A stretch of DNA of 38,309 bases from assembly GCA_947484175.1 (NCBI GenBank), contig CANKOI010000038.1, positions 1 to 38,309 on the forward strand. Reading direction: 5' to 3'. The position numbers and the translations under genes were made by a program. The notes below the pieces were generated by a model, which saw only the letters and a program-made list of their open reading frames with translations, ran no database searches and was not told the DNA's origin. Origin of the DNA: Deltaproteobacteria bacterium (GTDB lineage: Bacteria > Myxococcota_A > UBA796 > SXON01). This document shows positions 16,545 to 25,022 of this stretch, one piece after another (position 1 is the first letter of the stretch; each line of letters starts with the position of its first letter).

Positions 16545-17518
16545 ACGTGCTCGTGACCGGTGGAGCCGGCTACATCGGCAGCGCGGTGGCGCGGGTGCTC
16601 GTACAAGAGGGGCACTCGGTAGCCGTGTACGACAGCCTCGTGACGGGCCATCGTGCGGCGGTCGCCCGCGACATGCGGCTCTTTGAGGGAGACACGCGCG
16701 ACACCTCCGCGGTGCGCGCCGCCCTACAAGAGCATCGGGCCGAGGCCGTGGTGCACCTCGCTGCGATCTCGCAGGTGGGAACAAGCGTGCTGGAGCCGCG
16801 CGCGTACTTCGACAACAACGTGCGCGGGGCGCTCTCGCTGCTCGATGCGATGCTCGACCTCGGCGTGCGCGACCTCGTCTTCTCCTCCACCGCGGCCGTG
16901 TACGGCGAACCCGACCGGTGCCCGATCTTGGAGGATGCGCCCACTCGCCCGGTGTCTCCCTACGGCGAAACGAAGCGCATGATCGAACAGGTCCTGGCGC
17001 GCTACGGGCACGCCTACGGGCTCCGGCACACCAGTCTCCGGTACTTCAACGCAGCAGGCGCCCTTCCCGATGCCGGGGAGGACCACCGCCCCGAAACCCA
17101 CCTCATCCCGCGCCTCCTGTTGCTTGCCCAAGGTCGAGGCGAGCCCGTGACCGTCTTCGGCACGGACTACCCCACCCGCGACGGCACCTGCGTGCGCGAC
17201 TACATCCACGTGGCCGATCTGGCCCGGGCCCACACCCTCGCCCTTGGCGCGCTCAGCGCCGAAGGCCGCGTGTACAACCTCGGCTGTGGCGGCGGCTTCA
17301 CCGTGGGGGAAGTTCTGGCGGCAGCGCGCACGGTCACCGGGCAGCCGATCCCAGTGGCCTACGGCCCCCGCCGCGACGGCGACCCCGCCGAGCTCGTGGC
17401 GAGCAGCGAGCGCATCACCGCGGAGCTGGGATGGGTGCCCCGCCACCCCGGCATCGAGGACATCCTCGCGTCGGCCTGGGACTGGATGCAGCGCAATCCC
17501 CACGGCTGGCAGGGCTAG
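16541..17518 (+). CDS. galE: UDP-glucose 4-epimerase-like extended SDR
   Basis: A 325-residue extended short-chain dehydrogenase/epimerase. The NAD-binding motif is GGAGYIGS (7-14) and [10 protein letters not shown] supplies the active-site Ser/Thr. Tyr141 and Lys145 form the YxxxK pair in [38 protein letters not shown] and the C-terminal [12 protein letters not shown] are GalE hallmarks. The enzyme interconverts UDP-glucose and UDP-galactose and so feeds polysaccharide synthesis. The ATG at 16541 overlaps the upstream stop as ATGA. Activity on N-acetylated sugars cannot be excluded. Confidence 0.92.
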   Translation: MNVLVTGGAGYIGSAVARVLVQEGHSVAVYDSLVTGHRAAVARDMRLFEGDTRDTSAVRAALQEHRAEAVVHLAAISQVGTSVLEPRAYFDNNVRGALSLLDAMLDLGVRDLVFSSTAAVYGEPDRCPILEDAPTRPVSPYGETKRMIEQVLARYGHAYGLRHTSLRYFNAAGALPDAGEDHRPETHLIPRLLLLAQGRGEPVTVFGTDYPTRDGTCVRDYIHVADLARAHTLALGALSAEGRVYNLGCGGGFTVGEVLAAARTVTGQPIPVAYGPRRDGDPAELVASSERITAELGWVPRHPGIEDILASAWDWMQRNPHGWQG

Positions 17519-17555
17519 GGCACGCGGGCTAACTCCCGGCCGCCGGAGCACGAGC

Positions 17556-18278
17556 ATGGGACGCATCTTCGAAACCCGCAAGGCCACGATGTTCAAACGC
17601 TGGGACCGTATGTCCAAGGCGTTCACGCGGGTGGGGAAGGAGATCGCGATGGCCGTGAAGGCCGGCGGCGCCAACGTGGACAGCAATCCGTCGCTGCGCC
17701 GCGCGATCCAGAACGCACGAGCCGCCAACATGCCGAAGGACAGGGTGGAGAGCGCGATCAAGAAGGCGTCGGGCAACGACGCCGCCAACTACGAGGAAAT
17801 CCTCTACGAAGGCTACGCGCCGCACGGCGTGGCGGTGATGGTGGTCACCGCCACCGACAACCCCACCCGCACCGTGAGCAACGTGAGGATGGCGTTCAAC
17901 CACAACGGCGGCAACATGGGGAGCACCGGCTCGGTGGCGTTCCAGTTCAGCCGATTGGCCGTGTTTCGGCTCGCCCCCGGCGGCATCGACGGCGAGGCGC
18001 TGGAGCTCGACCTGATGGACCACGGGCTGGAGGAATTCGGGGAAGGCACCGGCGAGGAGGGCGAGCCCCAGCTGGTCGTGCGGTGCGCGTTTGAGAACTT
18101 CGGCACGATGGCGCGGGCGCTGGAGGAGCGGAGCCTCACGCCCCTCTCCTCCGGCACCGAGTACGTTCCGGCCTCGATGATCGAGCTCGACGAAGCTCAG
18201 GCCACGGAGGTGCTGAAGCTCATCGACAAGATGGAGCAGGACGACGACGTTCAGCACGTCTTCCACAACCTCGGCTGA
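17556..18278 (+). CDS. YebC/PmpR (TACO1)-family protein
   Basis: A 240-residue protein of the YebC family. Motifs are [38 protein letters not shown] and [14 protein letters not shown]-terminal [32 protein letters not shown] segment also fits. The N-terminus ([23 protein letters not shown]) differs from the common AGHSKWANIKHRK form and belongs to a sister subgroup. Members were long called transcriptional regulators; recent work on YebC/TACO1 points to translation of proline-rich or difficult sequences. The ATG at 17556 has GGAG upstream. It follows galE by 37 bp and precedes the repeat lipoprotein by 46 bp. Confidence 0.92.
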   Translation: MGRIFETRKATMFKRWDRMSKAFTRVGKEIAMAVKAGGANVDSNPSLRRAIQNARAANMPKDRVESAIKKASGNDAANYEEILYEGYAPHGVAVMVVTATDNPTRTVSNVRMAFNHNGGNMGSTGSVAFQFSRLAVFRLAPGGIDGEALELDLMDHGLEEFGEGTGEEGEPQLVVRCAFENFGTMARALEERSLTPLSSGTEYVPASMIELDEAQATEVLKLIDKMEQDDDVQHVFHNLG

Positions 18279-18298
18279 TCCGGCAGGAGCCCGCCGGA
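18279..18298 (+). terminator. Possible weak stem-loop after the YebC gene
   Basis: TCCGGC, loop AGGAGCCC, GCCGGA forms a 6-bp hairpin immediately after the stop codon. No T-run follows. A TACACT hexamer at 18304-18309 just downstream could be a -10 element for the next gene, but no matching -35 was found. Transcription may simply read through. Confidence 0.2.
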
Positions 18299-18324
18299 AC
18301 GGGTACACTCTGAGCGGCAAGGGG

Positions 18325-20844
18325 GTGCGCGTGCGCGGTTCCTGGGTTCTGGCCCTCCTGTTGGCCGGCTGTGGCAACGACGGTACGGGAAAAGCCGACG
18401 ATCACGACGGCGACGGCCTGACGGAGACCGACTGCGACGACTCGGACGCCGGAGTTGGCGAAGCGTCCGTTTGGTTCGCCGACGCGGATGGCGACGGGCA
18501 TGGCTCGTCCACGGCGGCGCTCTCCGCGTGCGAGCAACCCGACGGCTACGTCACCACCCACGACGATTGCGACGACACAGCGGGCGCGCGGTTTCCCGGC
18601 AACACCGAGGTCTGCGACGGCGTCGACAACGACTGCAACGACCTCGTGGACATCGACGACCCCGGCCTCGCAGTCAGCAGCGCGCTCACCCTGTACGCCG
18701 ACCTCGACGGCGATGGGTATGGCGACGACGACCTCGCCACTAGCGGCTGCGAGCTCAGCGCCACCACCAGTCTCGAGGGCGGCGATTGTGACGATCAGGA
18801 CCCCGCGGTGCACCCGGCCGCCGCCGAGGTGTGCAACGGCTTCGACGACGACTGCGACGGCTTGGTGGACGACGACGACGACGGTGCGGAGGGCACCGCG
18901 TGGTACCTCGACGACGACGGCGACGGCTACGGGGACGACGGCACGCGCACGACCTCGTGTACGCCGCCTGAAGGAGCCGTCTCCAGCTCCGGCGACTGCG
19001 ACGATGCCGATGCGGCACGCCACCCCGGCGCGGAGGAGGCGGACTGCGCCGACCGCACCGACTACAACTGCGACGGCAGCACCGGCTACGACGATGCCGA
19101 CCACGACGGCACCCCGGCGTGCGAGGACTGCAACGACGCCGAGGCGAGCGCCTGGCCCGGCGCAGACGAAACCTGCAACGGCGTCGATGACGACTGCGAC
19201 GGCGCCACCGACGAAGCCGATGCCATCGACGGCACCGTCTGGTACGCCGACTCCGACGCCGACGGCTACGGCGACGTGTCGGTGACGACCACCGGCTGCA
19301 CGGCCCCCGCCGGCACCGTCGCCGACAACTCCGACTGCGACGACACTTCGGCTACTGTGCACCCCGGCGCGTCGGAGACCTGCAATGGCGACGACGACGA
19401 CTGCGACGGGGTGGTAGACAACCCCGAGGCGGTCACCCCGGTGCTCTGGTACGCCGATGCGGACGGCGACGGCCACGGCGATGCGACGTCGTTCACCGAG
19501 GCCTGCACGGCACCCGCCGGGCATGTCACCGACTCCACCGACTGCGACGACACCGACCCCCTCGTCAACCCCGCCGCGACCGAGCTGTGCAACGGTGTCG
19601 ACGACGACTGCGACGGCACAACCGACGAGGCCGACGCGGCCGACGTCCTCACTTGGTACGCCGACCGCGATGGCGACGGCTACGGCGACTCCGCTTCCGC
19701 CACCACCGCCTGCGAGGCGCCCGCCGACTCCGTGGCCGACTCCACGGACTGCGACGACGCCGACACCGACATCAACCCCGGCGCCGCCGAGCTGTGCAAC
19801 GGCCTCGACGACGACTGCGATGGCAACACCGACGAAGCCGACGCCCTCGACGCGCTCGTCTGGTACGTCGACGCCGACGCCGATGGCTACGGCGATGCCT
19901 CCAGCCCCACCCCCGGCTGCTCCGCACCGCTCGGCGCCCTGGCCGACAGCACCGACTGCGACGACACCGAAGCCGCCGTGAACCCCGGCGCCTCCGAGCT
20001 CTGCAACACCGTCGACGACGACTGCGACGGCGACACCGACGAAGCCGACGCCCTCGACGCCACCGCTTGGTACTTCGACGCCGACGGCGACACCTACGGC
20101 GATCCAACGCGGCTGGAGCTCGCCTGCGACCCGCCCAGCCGCGCCGTCGCCGACGACCAGGACTGCGACGACACCGACCCCACCGTAAGCCCCGTGGGCA
20201 GCGAGGTGTGCAACGGCGCGGACGACGACTGCAACGGCACGGCCGACGACAACGCCTCCGACATGCTCGAGTGGTACGAAGACGCCGATAGCGACGGCTA
20301 CGGCGACGAGTCAGGCGCCCCCGTCGACGCCTGCGACGCCCCGGCCGGCTACGTCGAGGACCTCACCGACTGCGACGACGCCGACGTGGACGTGAACCCC
20401 GGCGAGAGCGAAAGCTGCGACACGCTCGACAACGACTGCGATGGCAGCCGCGACGAAACGGGCTGCACGTGCGCCATCGAGGAGTACAGCGGAACGCTCT
20501 ACCTGTTCTGCACCACAGCGGCTACCTGGACGGCGGCGCGCACGAACTGCCTCTCCTGGGGCTACGATCTCGTGGCCATCGGCAGTTCGGCAGAAAACAT
20601 CGGGGTGGTGGACGAAGCCGTGAGCCGATCCACCTCCATGTGGTGGATCGGGTACAACGACAGCACCGTGGAAGGCACCTTTGCGTGGAGCAACGGGGAG
20701 GCCGCCGTCTACTCCAACTGGGCGAGCGGAGAGCCGAATGACACGGGCAAGAAGGAGGACTGCGCGCAGCTCTACCGCTTCACCGACTACACGTGGAACG
20801 ACGCCGCCTGCAGCTCGTCGCTCCGCTACATCTGCGAAGAGTAG
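18325..20844 (+). CDS. Lipoprotein with MopE-type metal-binding repeats and a C-terminal C-type lectin domain
   Basis: An 839-residue exported protein. The leader ends in LLLAGC (Cys16), a clear lipobox. Residues about 25-713 consist of about ten modules of some 70 residues. Each has DCDD, a NPGA/HPGA segment, CNGVDDDCDG and WYADADGDGYGD, the pattern of the MopE/putative metal-binding motif family. One module (around residues 236-270) is shortened. The last 125 residues form a C-type lectin domain with WIG, EPND and WND motifs and paired Cys, the set that binds Ca and sugar. The start is GTG 18325; GTG 18331 is nearly as good. The protein is probably a metal-stabilised stalk presenting a carbohydrate-binding head on the cell surface. 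The stop directly abuts the next start. Confidence 0.88.
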   Translation: MRVRGSWVLALLLAGCGNDGTGKADDHDGDGLTETDCDDSDAGVGEASVWFADADGDGHGSSTAALSACEQPDGYVTTHDDCDDTAGARFPGNTEVCDGVDNDCNDLVDIDDPGLAVSSALTLYADLDGDGYGDDDLATSGCELSATTSLEGGDCDDQDPAVHPAAAEVCNGFDDDCDGLVDDDDDGAEGTAWYLDDDGDGYGDDGTRTTSCTPPEGAVSSSGDCDDADAARHPGAEEADCADRTDYNCDGSTGYDDADHDGTPACEDCNDAEASAWPGADETCNGVDDDCDGATDEADAIDGTVWYADSDADGYGDVSVTTTGCTAPAGTVADNSDCDDTSATVHPGASETCNGDDDDCDGVVDNPEAVTPVLWYADADGDGHGDATSFTEACTAPAGHVTDSTDCDDTDPLVNPAATELCNGVDDDCDGTTDEADAADVLTWYADRDGDGYGDSASATTACEAPADSVADSTDCDDADTDINPGAAELCNGLDDDCDGNTDEADALDALVWYVDADADGYGDASSPTPGCSAPLGALADSTDCDDTEAAVNPGASELCNTVDDDCDGDTDEADALDATAWYFDADGDTYGDPTRLELACDPPSRAVADDQDCDDTDPTVSPVGSEVCNGADDDCNGTADDNASDMLEWYEDADSDGYGDESGAPVDACDAPAGYVEDLTDCDDADVDVNPGESESCDTLDNDCDGSRDETGCTCAIEEYSGTLYLFCTTAATWTAARTNCLSWGYDLVAIGSSAENIGVVDEAVSRSTSMWWIGYNDSTVEGTFAWSNGEAAVYSNWASGEPNDTGKKEDCAQLYRFTDYTWNDAACSSSLRYICEE
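18397..20466 (+). repeat. About ten tandem MopE-type Asp/Cys modules
   Basis: The DNA here encodes nine full modules and one short module of about 70 codons (about 210 bp) each. Every full module has a D-x-D-x-D-G calcium-type loop next to an aromatic residue and a Cys-Asp-Asp segment. Because GAC dominates, the opposite strand and other frames stay open for long stretches and give false Arg-rich or Thr/Ala-rich ORFs. Confidence 0.85.
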
Positions 20845-21684
20845 GTGCGCGGCCCCTCTCCGGCCCGGCTGGTGCTCACCCACGCAGCACTCGTGCTGCT
20901 CACGGTGGCCACCCTCCTCCCGATCCTCTGGGTCGTACGGATGTCCCTCTCGCCGGCCCAAGGCTTCAGCCTCACCCTAGGCGGCGAGTGGAGCCTCGAG
21001 AACTTCCGCGCGGTCCTCTCCACCACCAGCGCCGATGGGAGCTGGCTTTTCGGCAAGCAGCTGTTCAATAGCCTCGTGGTGAGCGTGGCCACCGCACTCG
21101 TCGGGGTCTCGCTCGCGTGCACCGCCGGCTACGCACTCTCCCGCTGGGACTTCCCCGGCCGCGACCGCCTGATGGGCACCTTTCTGCTCACGCAGATGTT
21201 CCCCGGCGTGGTCATGGCGATCCCGCTCTACATCCTGCTCGACGCGCTGCGCCTGCTCGACTCGATGACCGGCCTCGTGCTCGTGTACAGCACCACCAGC
21301 GTGCCTTTCGCCACCTGGAACCTCAAGGGCTACTTCGACACCATCCCGCGCGAGTTGGAGGAGGCGGCAACGATGGACGGCGCCTCCCGCTTCACGACGT
21401 TCACCCTCATCATCCTCCCGCTCGCCCGCCCCGCCATCGCCGTAACCGCGCTGTTCGCGTTCATGACGGCCTGGAACGAGTTCATCCTCGCCGCCACCCT
21501 GATGGGCGACGAGCGGGCGTACACCCTGCCGGTGGTCCTGAACGGCTACGTGGGGGAATTCGGCGCAGAATGGGGCAAGTTCGCGGCCGGGGCGCTTCTG
21601 GTGAGCCTGCCGGTGACGGCCCTGTTCTTCGCGCTGCAAAAGCAGCTGGTGGAGGGGCTTACGGCGGGAGGGGTGAAGGGGTGA
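20845..21684 (+). CDS. ABC transporter permease, MalG/carbohydrate-uptake type
   Basis: A 279-residue inner-membrane permease with six predicted membrane segments. The cytoplasmic EAA loop, ELEEAATMDGASRFTTFTLIILPLARP (about 170-196), is where an ATPase would dock. The order and the motif NEFILAATLM are typical of MalG-type CUT1 permeases for sugars. The GTG at 20845 immediately follows the stop of the lectin lipoprotein, so translation is probably coupled. The usual partners (MalF-like permease, solute-binding protein, MalK ATPase) are not in the window. It must borrow them from elsewhere or be a relic that is still intact. Confidence 0.88.
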   Translation: MRGPSPARLVLTHAALVLLTVATLLPILWVVRMSLSPAQGFSLTLGGEWSLENFRAVLSTTSADGSWLFGKQLFNSLVVSVATALVGVSLACTAGYALSRWDFPGRDRLMGTFLLTQMFPGVVMAIPLYILLDALRLLDSMTGLVLVYSTTSVPFATWNLKGYFDTIPRELEEAATMDGASRFTTFTLIILPLARPAIAVTALFAFMTAWNEFILAATLMGDERAYTLPVVLNGYVGEFGAEWGKFAAGALLVSLPVTALFFALQKQLVEGLTAGGVKG

Positions 21685-21698
21685 GGGCAGAGCGCGGC

Positions 21699-22610
21699 TT
21701 AGCGGACCGGCCGCTGCGCCCCCTCCCACTCCACCGTCACGCCGATGTTGCGGTCCCAAGGCTGAACGACCACGACCCTGAGGGCCTTGCCGGTCCATAG
21801 GGCCACGACCTCCACCTCGCGTTCGGGGCTCCAGGCGCCGAGCGTGTTGTAGTCGAGCGAGTAGGTGCCGCAGGGCTCGAAGGGGCGGGGCTCCTTGCAG
21901 CTGTGCGTGAGCGTGTGGCCCACCGGCTCGAACCATTCGGCCGAGTAGCGTGGCGCGCTGAGCCACTCGGGCCGCACCGTCATCACGAACGCCTGCCCCA
22001 CCGCCGCCCGCTTGAGGTCATCGGAAGCCGGGATCGGCCGGAGCGTACGCCCCGCTTCGTGCTTCCGTCGACCGGTGTGAAAGCGGCGCAGGTTCCTCAC
22101 CCACTCTTCGGGGCGGGAGTAGATCGACGTCGTGAGCGGATCGACGTCACGGAGGAAGAAGTCGTCCACCCACAACTCGTGCCCGCTCCCCGTGCGAATC
22201 ACGCCCGGCGCCAGCAGCTCGTACGGTTCGCCCATCGTCAGGTACGCGGGCGACACCCAGTGGGGGTCGTCGAGGGGGATGCCGAGCGTCGGCTTCTCAC
22301 CCGCCTGAAAGGACCAGCCGGGCGCCTTCGTGGGCGCATTGCCCCACACGGGCTTGGGCGGCTGGGTGCTCAGCGTGTGCGTAGGCACGAGCCAGGCTTG
22401 CGACCGGGAGTGTCCGTAGCCGGGCACCTCGAAACGCACGAACCGCCAGTCGCTGCCGCACTCGGCGCTCGCGGCCTGGGCCTCACCGCGCAGGCCCCGG
22501 GGCAACAGAACGCCCTCGGCGGGCTTGGGCGCGCAGCCCGCCGAGAAACCCTCCGAGTACGCGGGCGTGTCCTCGACGATCCACATCATCTCGGCGGGAG
22601 GGGTGGGCAT
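21699..22610 (-). CDS. Hypothetical protein
   Basis: A 303-residue protein with no recognised family. There is no signal peptide or membrane segment. The composition is rich in Trp, Pro, Glu and Arg, with six Cys. A TMGEPYELLAPGVI stretch and DPHWVSPAYL suggest a beta-rich globular domain. The ATG at 22610 overlaps the stop of the upstream CsgG/FlgO-TPR gene (ATGA), so the two are very likely co-translated and functionally linked. It converges on the ABC permease with 14 bp between them. Confidence 0.7.
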   Translation of the reverse strand: MPTPPAEMMWIVEDTPAYSEGFSAGCAPKPAEGVLLPRGLRGEAQAASAECGSDWRFVRFEVPGYGHSRSQAWLVPTHTLSTQPPKPVWGNAPTKAPGWSFQAGEKPTLGIPLDDPHWVSPAYLTMGEPYELLAPGVIRTGSGHELWVDDFFLRDVDPLTTSIYSRPEEWVRNLRRFHTGRRKHEAGRTLRPIPASDDLKRAAVGQAFVMTVRPEWLSAPRYSAEWFEPVGHTLTHSCKEPRPFEPCGTYSLDYNTLGAWSPEREVEVVALWTGKALRVVVVQPWDRNIGVTVEWEGAQRPVR

Positions 22611-24241
22611 CAGCGAAAGCTCCGCGCCGCAAACTCATCCAGCTCCTTCACGCGCCGCGCGGTGTCTTCGTCGTCGCGCGCGGGCAGCGCAGCTTGGTAG
22701 TCCAGGAGCACGCTCAGCCGCTGCTCCGCGAACCACGCCTCGTGCCACACGCCGTCGGCCAAGGAGCGCCAGCGACCGGCGAGGTCGCGGTAGTCGGAAA
22801 CGCCGAGCACCTCGGCGTAGAAGCCGGCCCGCACCCGCGCGTGGAAGGCCGCGTAGCCGGCGAGAACGAGGGCGCGATCGTCGGCGGCGGCGCGCGACGC
22901 CCGATCCTCGTCACGCACGAAGGCAGCGTCGGCTCGCGCGAGGCCAGCAAACCGAGGCTGGAACGCCTCCCAGAGGGCGCGGGCCGCGCGGGCCTCCTGC
23001 GCGGCTTCCACGGCGTCGTCGACGGTGCTCAGGAGGCGGCGGGCGGCCTCGTCGTACCCGAGACGCTGGGCTTGCTGCAGCTCCTGCCGGCGGCCGAGCA
23101 CCGCGAGATCGTAGAAGCCGTGACGTGAGGCCCAGTCGGTGGGGTTTCGCGGCCCTGAGGTGGGCGAACCGATCGGACCGGGCACTTGAAACGTTCGCAA
23201 CACCAGCGTCCACGCTTCGTCGCGGCGCCCCAGCGAGAGGAGGAGGTCGGCGTTCTCCATCCGCACCTCCCACGGCCACTCCTTGATGTCACCGAGGAGG
23301 CGCCCCACGTAGCCTGCGCTCCCGTGCTCCCGGAGCGCCGTGTGGAACGCCCCCCCCCTTGACACGCTCTCAGCGGTTGCCGCTGCGCGCTCCTCTTCCA
23401 GTGCGATGGCCCCCGCCAGATCGCCCCGCGCTTGGCGCACCCTCGCCCGCACCGCGGCCCGGGCGAGGTCGGCCACCGTGGGATTCTGCGGAAGGCTCCC
23501 GGCCACGCGGGCTTCGAGGGCGTCAACCTGCGCCCGCGCCTCGGTGACCGCCGCGTGGGCGTACTCCTCGCGCGCCGCGGCCACCTCGGCCGACACCCGC
23601 GCGAGGGCCCCCTCCGCGAGCCGAAACCCTGGCTCGAGCGCCAAGGCCTCTTGCAGCGCCTTCTCGGCCCCCGCCCTGTCCCCACGGTCGAGCGCCGTCA
23701 CCGCCCGCCCGTACGCCGTCACCGCCCCCAGCCCCTTCACCGCTACCTGGCCCACCTCGATGCGGTCCTTGGCGCCGAGCTGCAACGAGAGCGCGGCGAT
23801 CAGCTGGGCCGTCGCTTCGTCCACGAGCACAAAAAACTCCTCCCCCCGCTCGCCCACCTCCCCGCGCACTTCGCTCGCGGCGAGCACCTTCCCCGTCTCC
23901 ACCTCCACCACCCGCAGCGACACCGACAACGACGGCAGCCGCGCGCTCACGAGGTCGCCGCTCACCATGTGGGTGGCACCGAGAAGCCTCCCGGCCTGGG
24001 CGGCGGTCGCCGGGTCCAGAACGCCGTCCTTGCCCAGCTTCAGCTCCCCCAAGACCGCCGACAGCCGCTCCCGCTCCACCACCTCCAGCCCGTCCACCAG
24101 CACCAGCTTCGACACCAGCACGCTCGCCAGACCCGCGCCCGCACCGTCCAGCGAGGCATCGCCGGTGTGATTGCGGAGGTCCAGCACCGCCACGCGCGGC
24201 CCCGCGAGCGCCAGAGACAGGCCGATCAGTAGCCCGAACAA
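22610..24241 (-). CDS. CsgG/FlgO-like domain protein with TPR-type helical tail
   Basis: A 543-residue exported protein. A short leader ends in ALAG. Residues about 15-130 match the CsgG/FlgO fold: VAVLDLRNHTGD, GLEVVERERLSAVLGELKLGKDGVLDP and AGRLLGATHMVSGDL, then VVEVETGKVLAA. The rest is Ala/Arg/Glu-rich helix, with a TPR-like unit at about 175-215 (AYGRAVTALDRGDRAGAEKALQEALALEPGF). Proteins with this plan are envelope-associated and often found with secretion or surface-assembly systems; the exact job is unknown. The start is TTG 24241 with GGAAGGG upstream; no better start lies near the leader. It follows the acidic lipoprotein by 7 bp. Confidence 0.78.
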   Translation of the reverse strand: MFGLLIGLSLALAGPRVAVLDLRNHTGDASLDGAGAGLASVLVSKLVLVDGLEVVERERLSAVLGELKLGKDGVLDPATAAQAGRLLGATHMVSGDLVSARLPSLSVSLRVVEVETGKVLAASEVRGEVGERGEEFFVLVDEATAQLIAALSLQLGAKDRIEVGQVAVKGLGAVTAYGRAVTALDRGDRAGAEKALQEALALEPGFRLAEGALARVSAEVAAAREEYAHAAVTEARAQVDALEARVAGSLPQNPTVADLARAAVRARVRQARGDLAGAIALEEERAAATAESVSRGGAFHTALREHGSAGYVGRLLGDIKEWPWEVRMENADLLLSLGRRDEAWTLVLRTFQVPGPIGSPTSGPRNPTDWASRHGFYDLAVLGRRQELQQAQRLGYDEAARRLLSTVDDAVEAAQEARAARALWEAFQPRFAGLARADAAFVRDEDRASRAAADDRALVLAGYAAFHARVRAGFYAEVLGVSDYRDLAGRWRSLADGVWHEAWFAEQRLSVLLDYQAALPARDDEDTARRVKELDEFAARSFR

Positions 24242-24248
24242 CGTCGCG

Positions 24249-24908
24249 CTACCCTTCCACGATCTCGACGCACAGGGCCTCGGGCGAAACCCAGGTGAGC
24301 GTACCGTGCCCGTTCACGTCCACCTCGGGCACGAACACCCCCTCGTTCACCCCGTGGTCGTGGTAGGTGCGGTTGCTGCTGTCGTCCTGGAAGAAGGTCC
24401 AGACGTTTACGTCGCCTTCGTCGCCCGAGAGCGGGTCGGTGTCGAGCATCAGCGCGAGCTCGTACTCCTCTTCTTCGATGCGATCCTGGTCGTCGTTGTC
24501 GAGCAGCGATTCGTAGCCATCCCAGGCGCAGGTCATCGAGTCGAGCACGTAGTCGACCGTGAAGTCGCGGTCACAGCTGTAGCAGGGGTCGTCGGGAACG
24601 GGGGTAGGCTCCTCCTCGCCGTCGAGCCGGAAGCTATCTACGCAGTCGGTGGCGTCGCCGTCGTCGGGGAAGAACCAGAACCAGCTCTCGGTGCCGCGCA
24701 GCTCGGCGTCGGTGGTGATCTCACCCTCGAAGTACAAGTAGGCGGTGGCGCCGGCGGGGCATCCGACGCTCTCCACGTCCCACCCCGCGGTGATGTCTTC
24801 GGGAATGGCTTCGAGGGCGCCCCCTGCGCCCGTGTCTTCCGAACCGCCGCTCTCCGACGCTTCGGTGCAAGCCCCAACGAAAGCCAGAGGGAGAAAGAGG
24901 GCGCGCAT
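24249..24908 (-). CDS. Acidic lipoprotein of unknown function
   Basis: A 219-residue lipoprotein: leader MRALFLPLAFVGAC with the Cys at residue 14. The mature N-terminus is Ser/Glu/Gly-rich and low in complexity. The remainder is strongly acidic, with several Cys including the pair in CYSC, and many Asp. It was not recognised as a known family, but the Asp-rich character matches other secreted proteins in this window. GGAG lies five bases before the ATG at 24908. It is first in a three-gene minus-strand operon and divergent from the SPFH gene across 114 bp. Confidence 0.75.
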   Translation of the reverse strand: MRALFLPLAFVGACTEASESGGSEDTGAGGALEAIPEDITAGWDVESVGCPAGATAYLYFEGEITTDAELRGTESWFWFFPDDGDATDCVDSFRLDGEEEPTPVPDDPCYSCDRDFTVDYVLDSMTCAWDGYESLLDNDDQDRIEEEEYELALMLDTDPLSGDEGDVNVWTFFQDDSSNRTYHDHGVNEGVFVPEVDVNGHGTLTWVSPEALCVEIVEG

Positions 24909-25022
24909 GAGGACTCCGTTCGACTCCTGCCTATCGCGGTGCCCCTCCCCTGCACGCCCTCATCGTTGTGCTTACACTCTCCACCCGCGCATGAACTTCC
25001 CGCGCGGTCAAGGGGAGGGTCC

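Noticed and set aside
18220-19524. 434-codon Val/Ala-rich minus-strand ORF antisense to the MopE-repeat gene
   Set aside because: Val/Ala-rich periodic sequence mirrors the repeats; the plus frame has the conserved domains.
18455-20291. Thr/Ala-rich and Arg-rich plus-strand ORFs inside the MopE-repeat gene
   Set aside because: Alternative frames of the same GAC-rich repeat; no start signals or family motifs.
18304-24978. TACACT hexamers at 18304 and 24973 as a shared -10 element
   Set aside because: No matching -35 at the right distance in either place, and two six-base matches are expected by chance.
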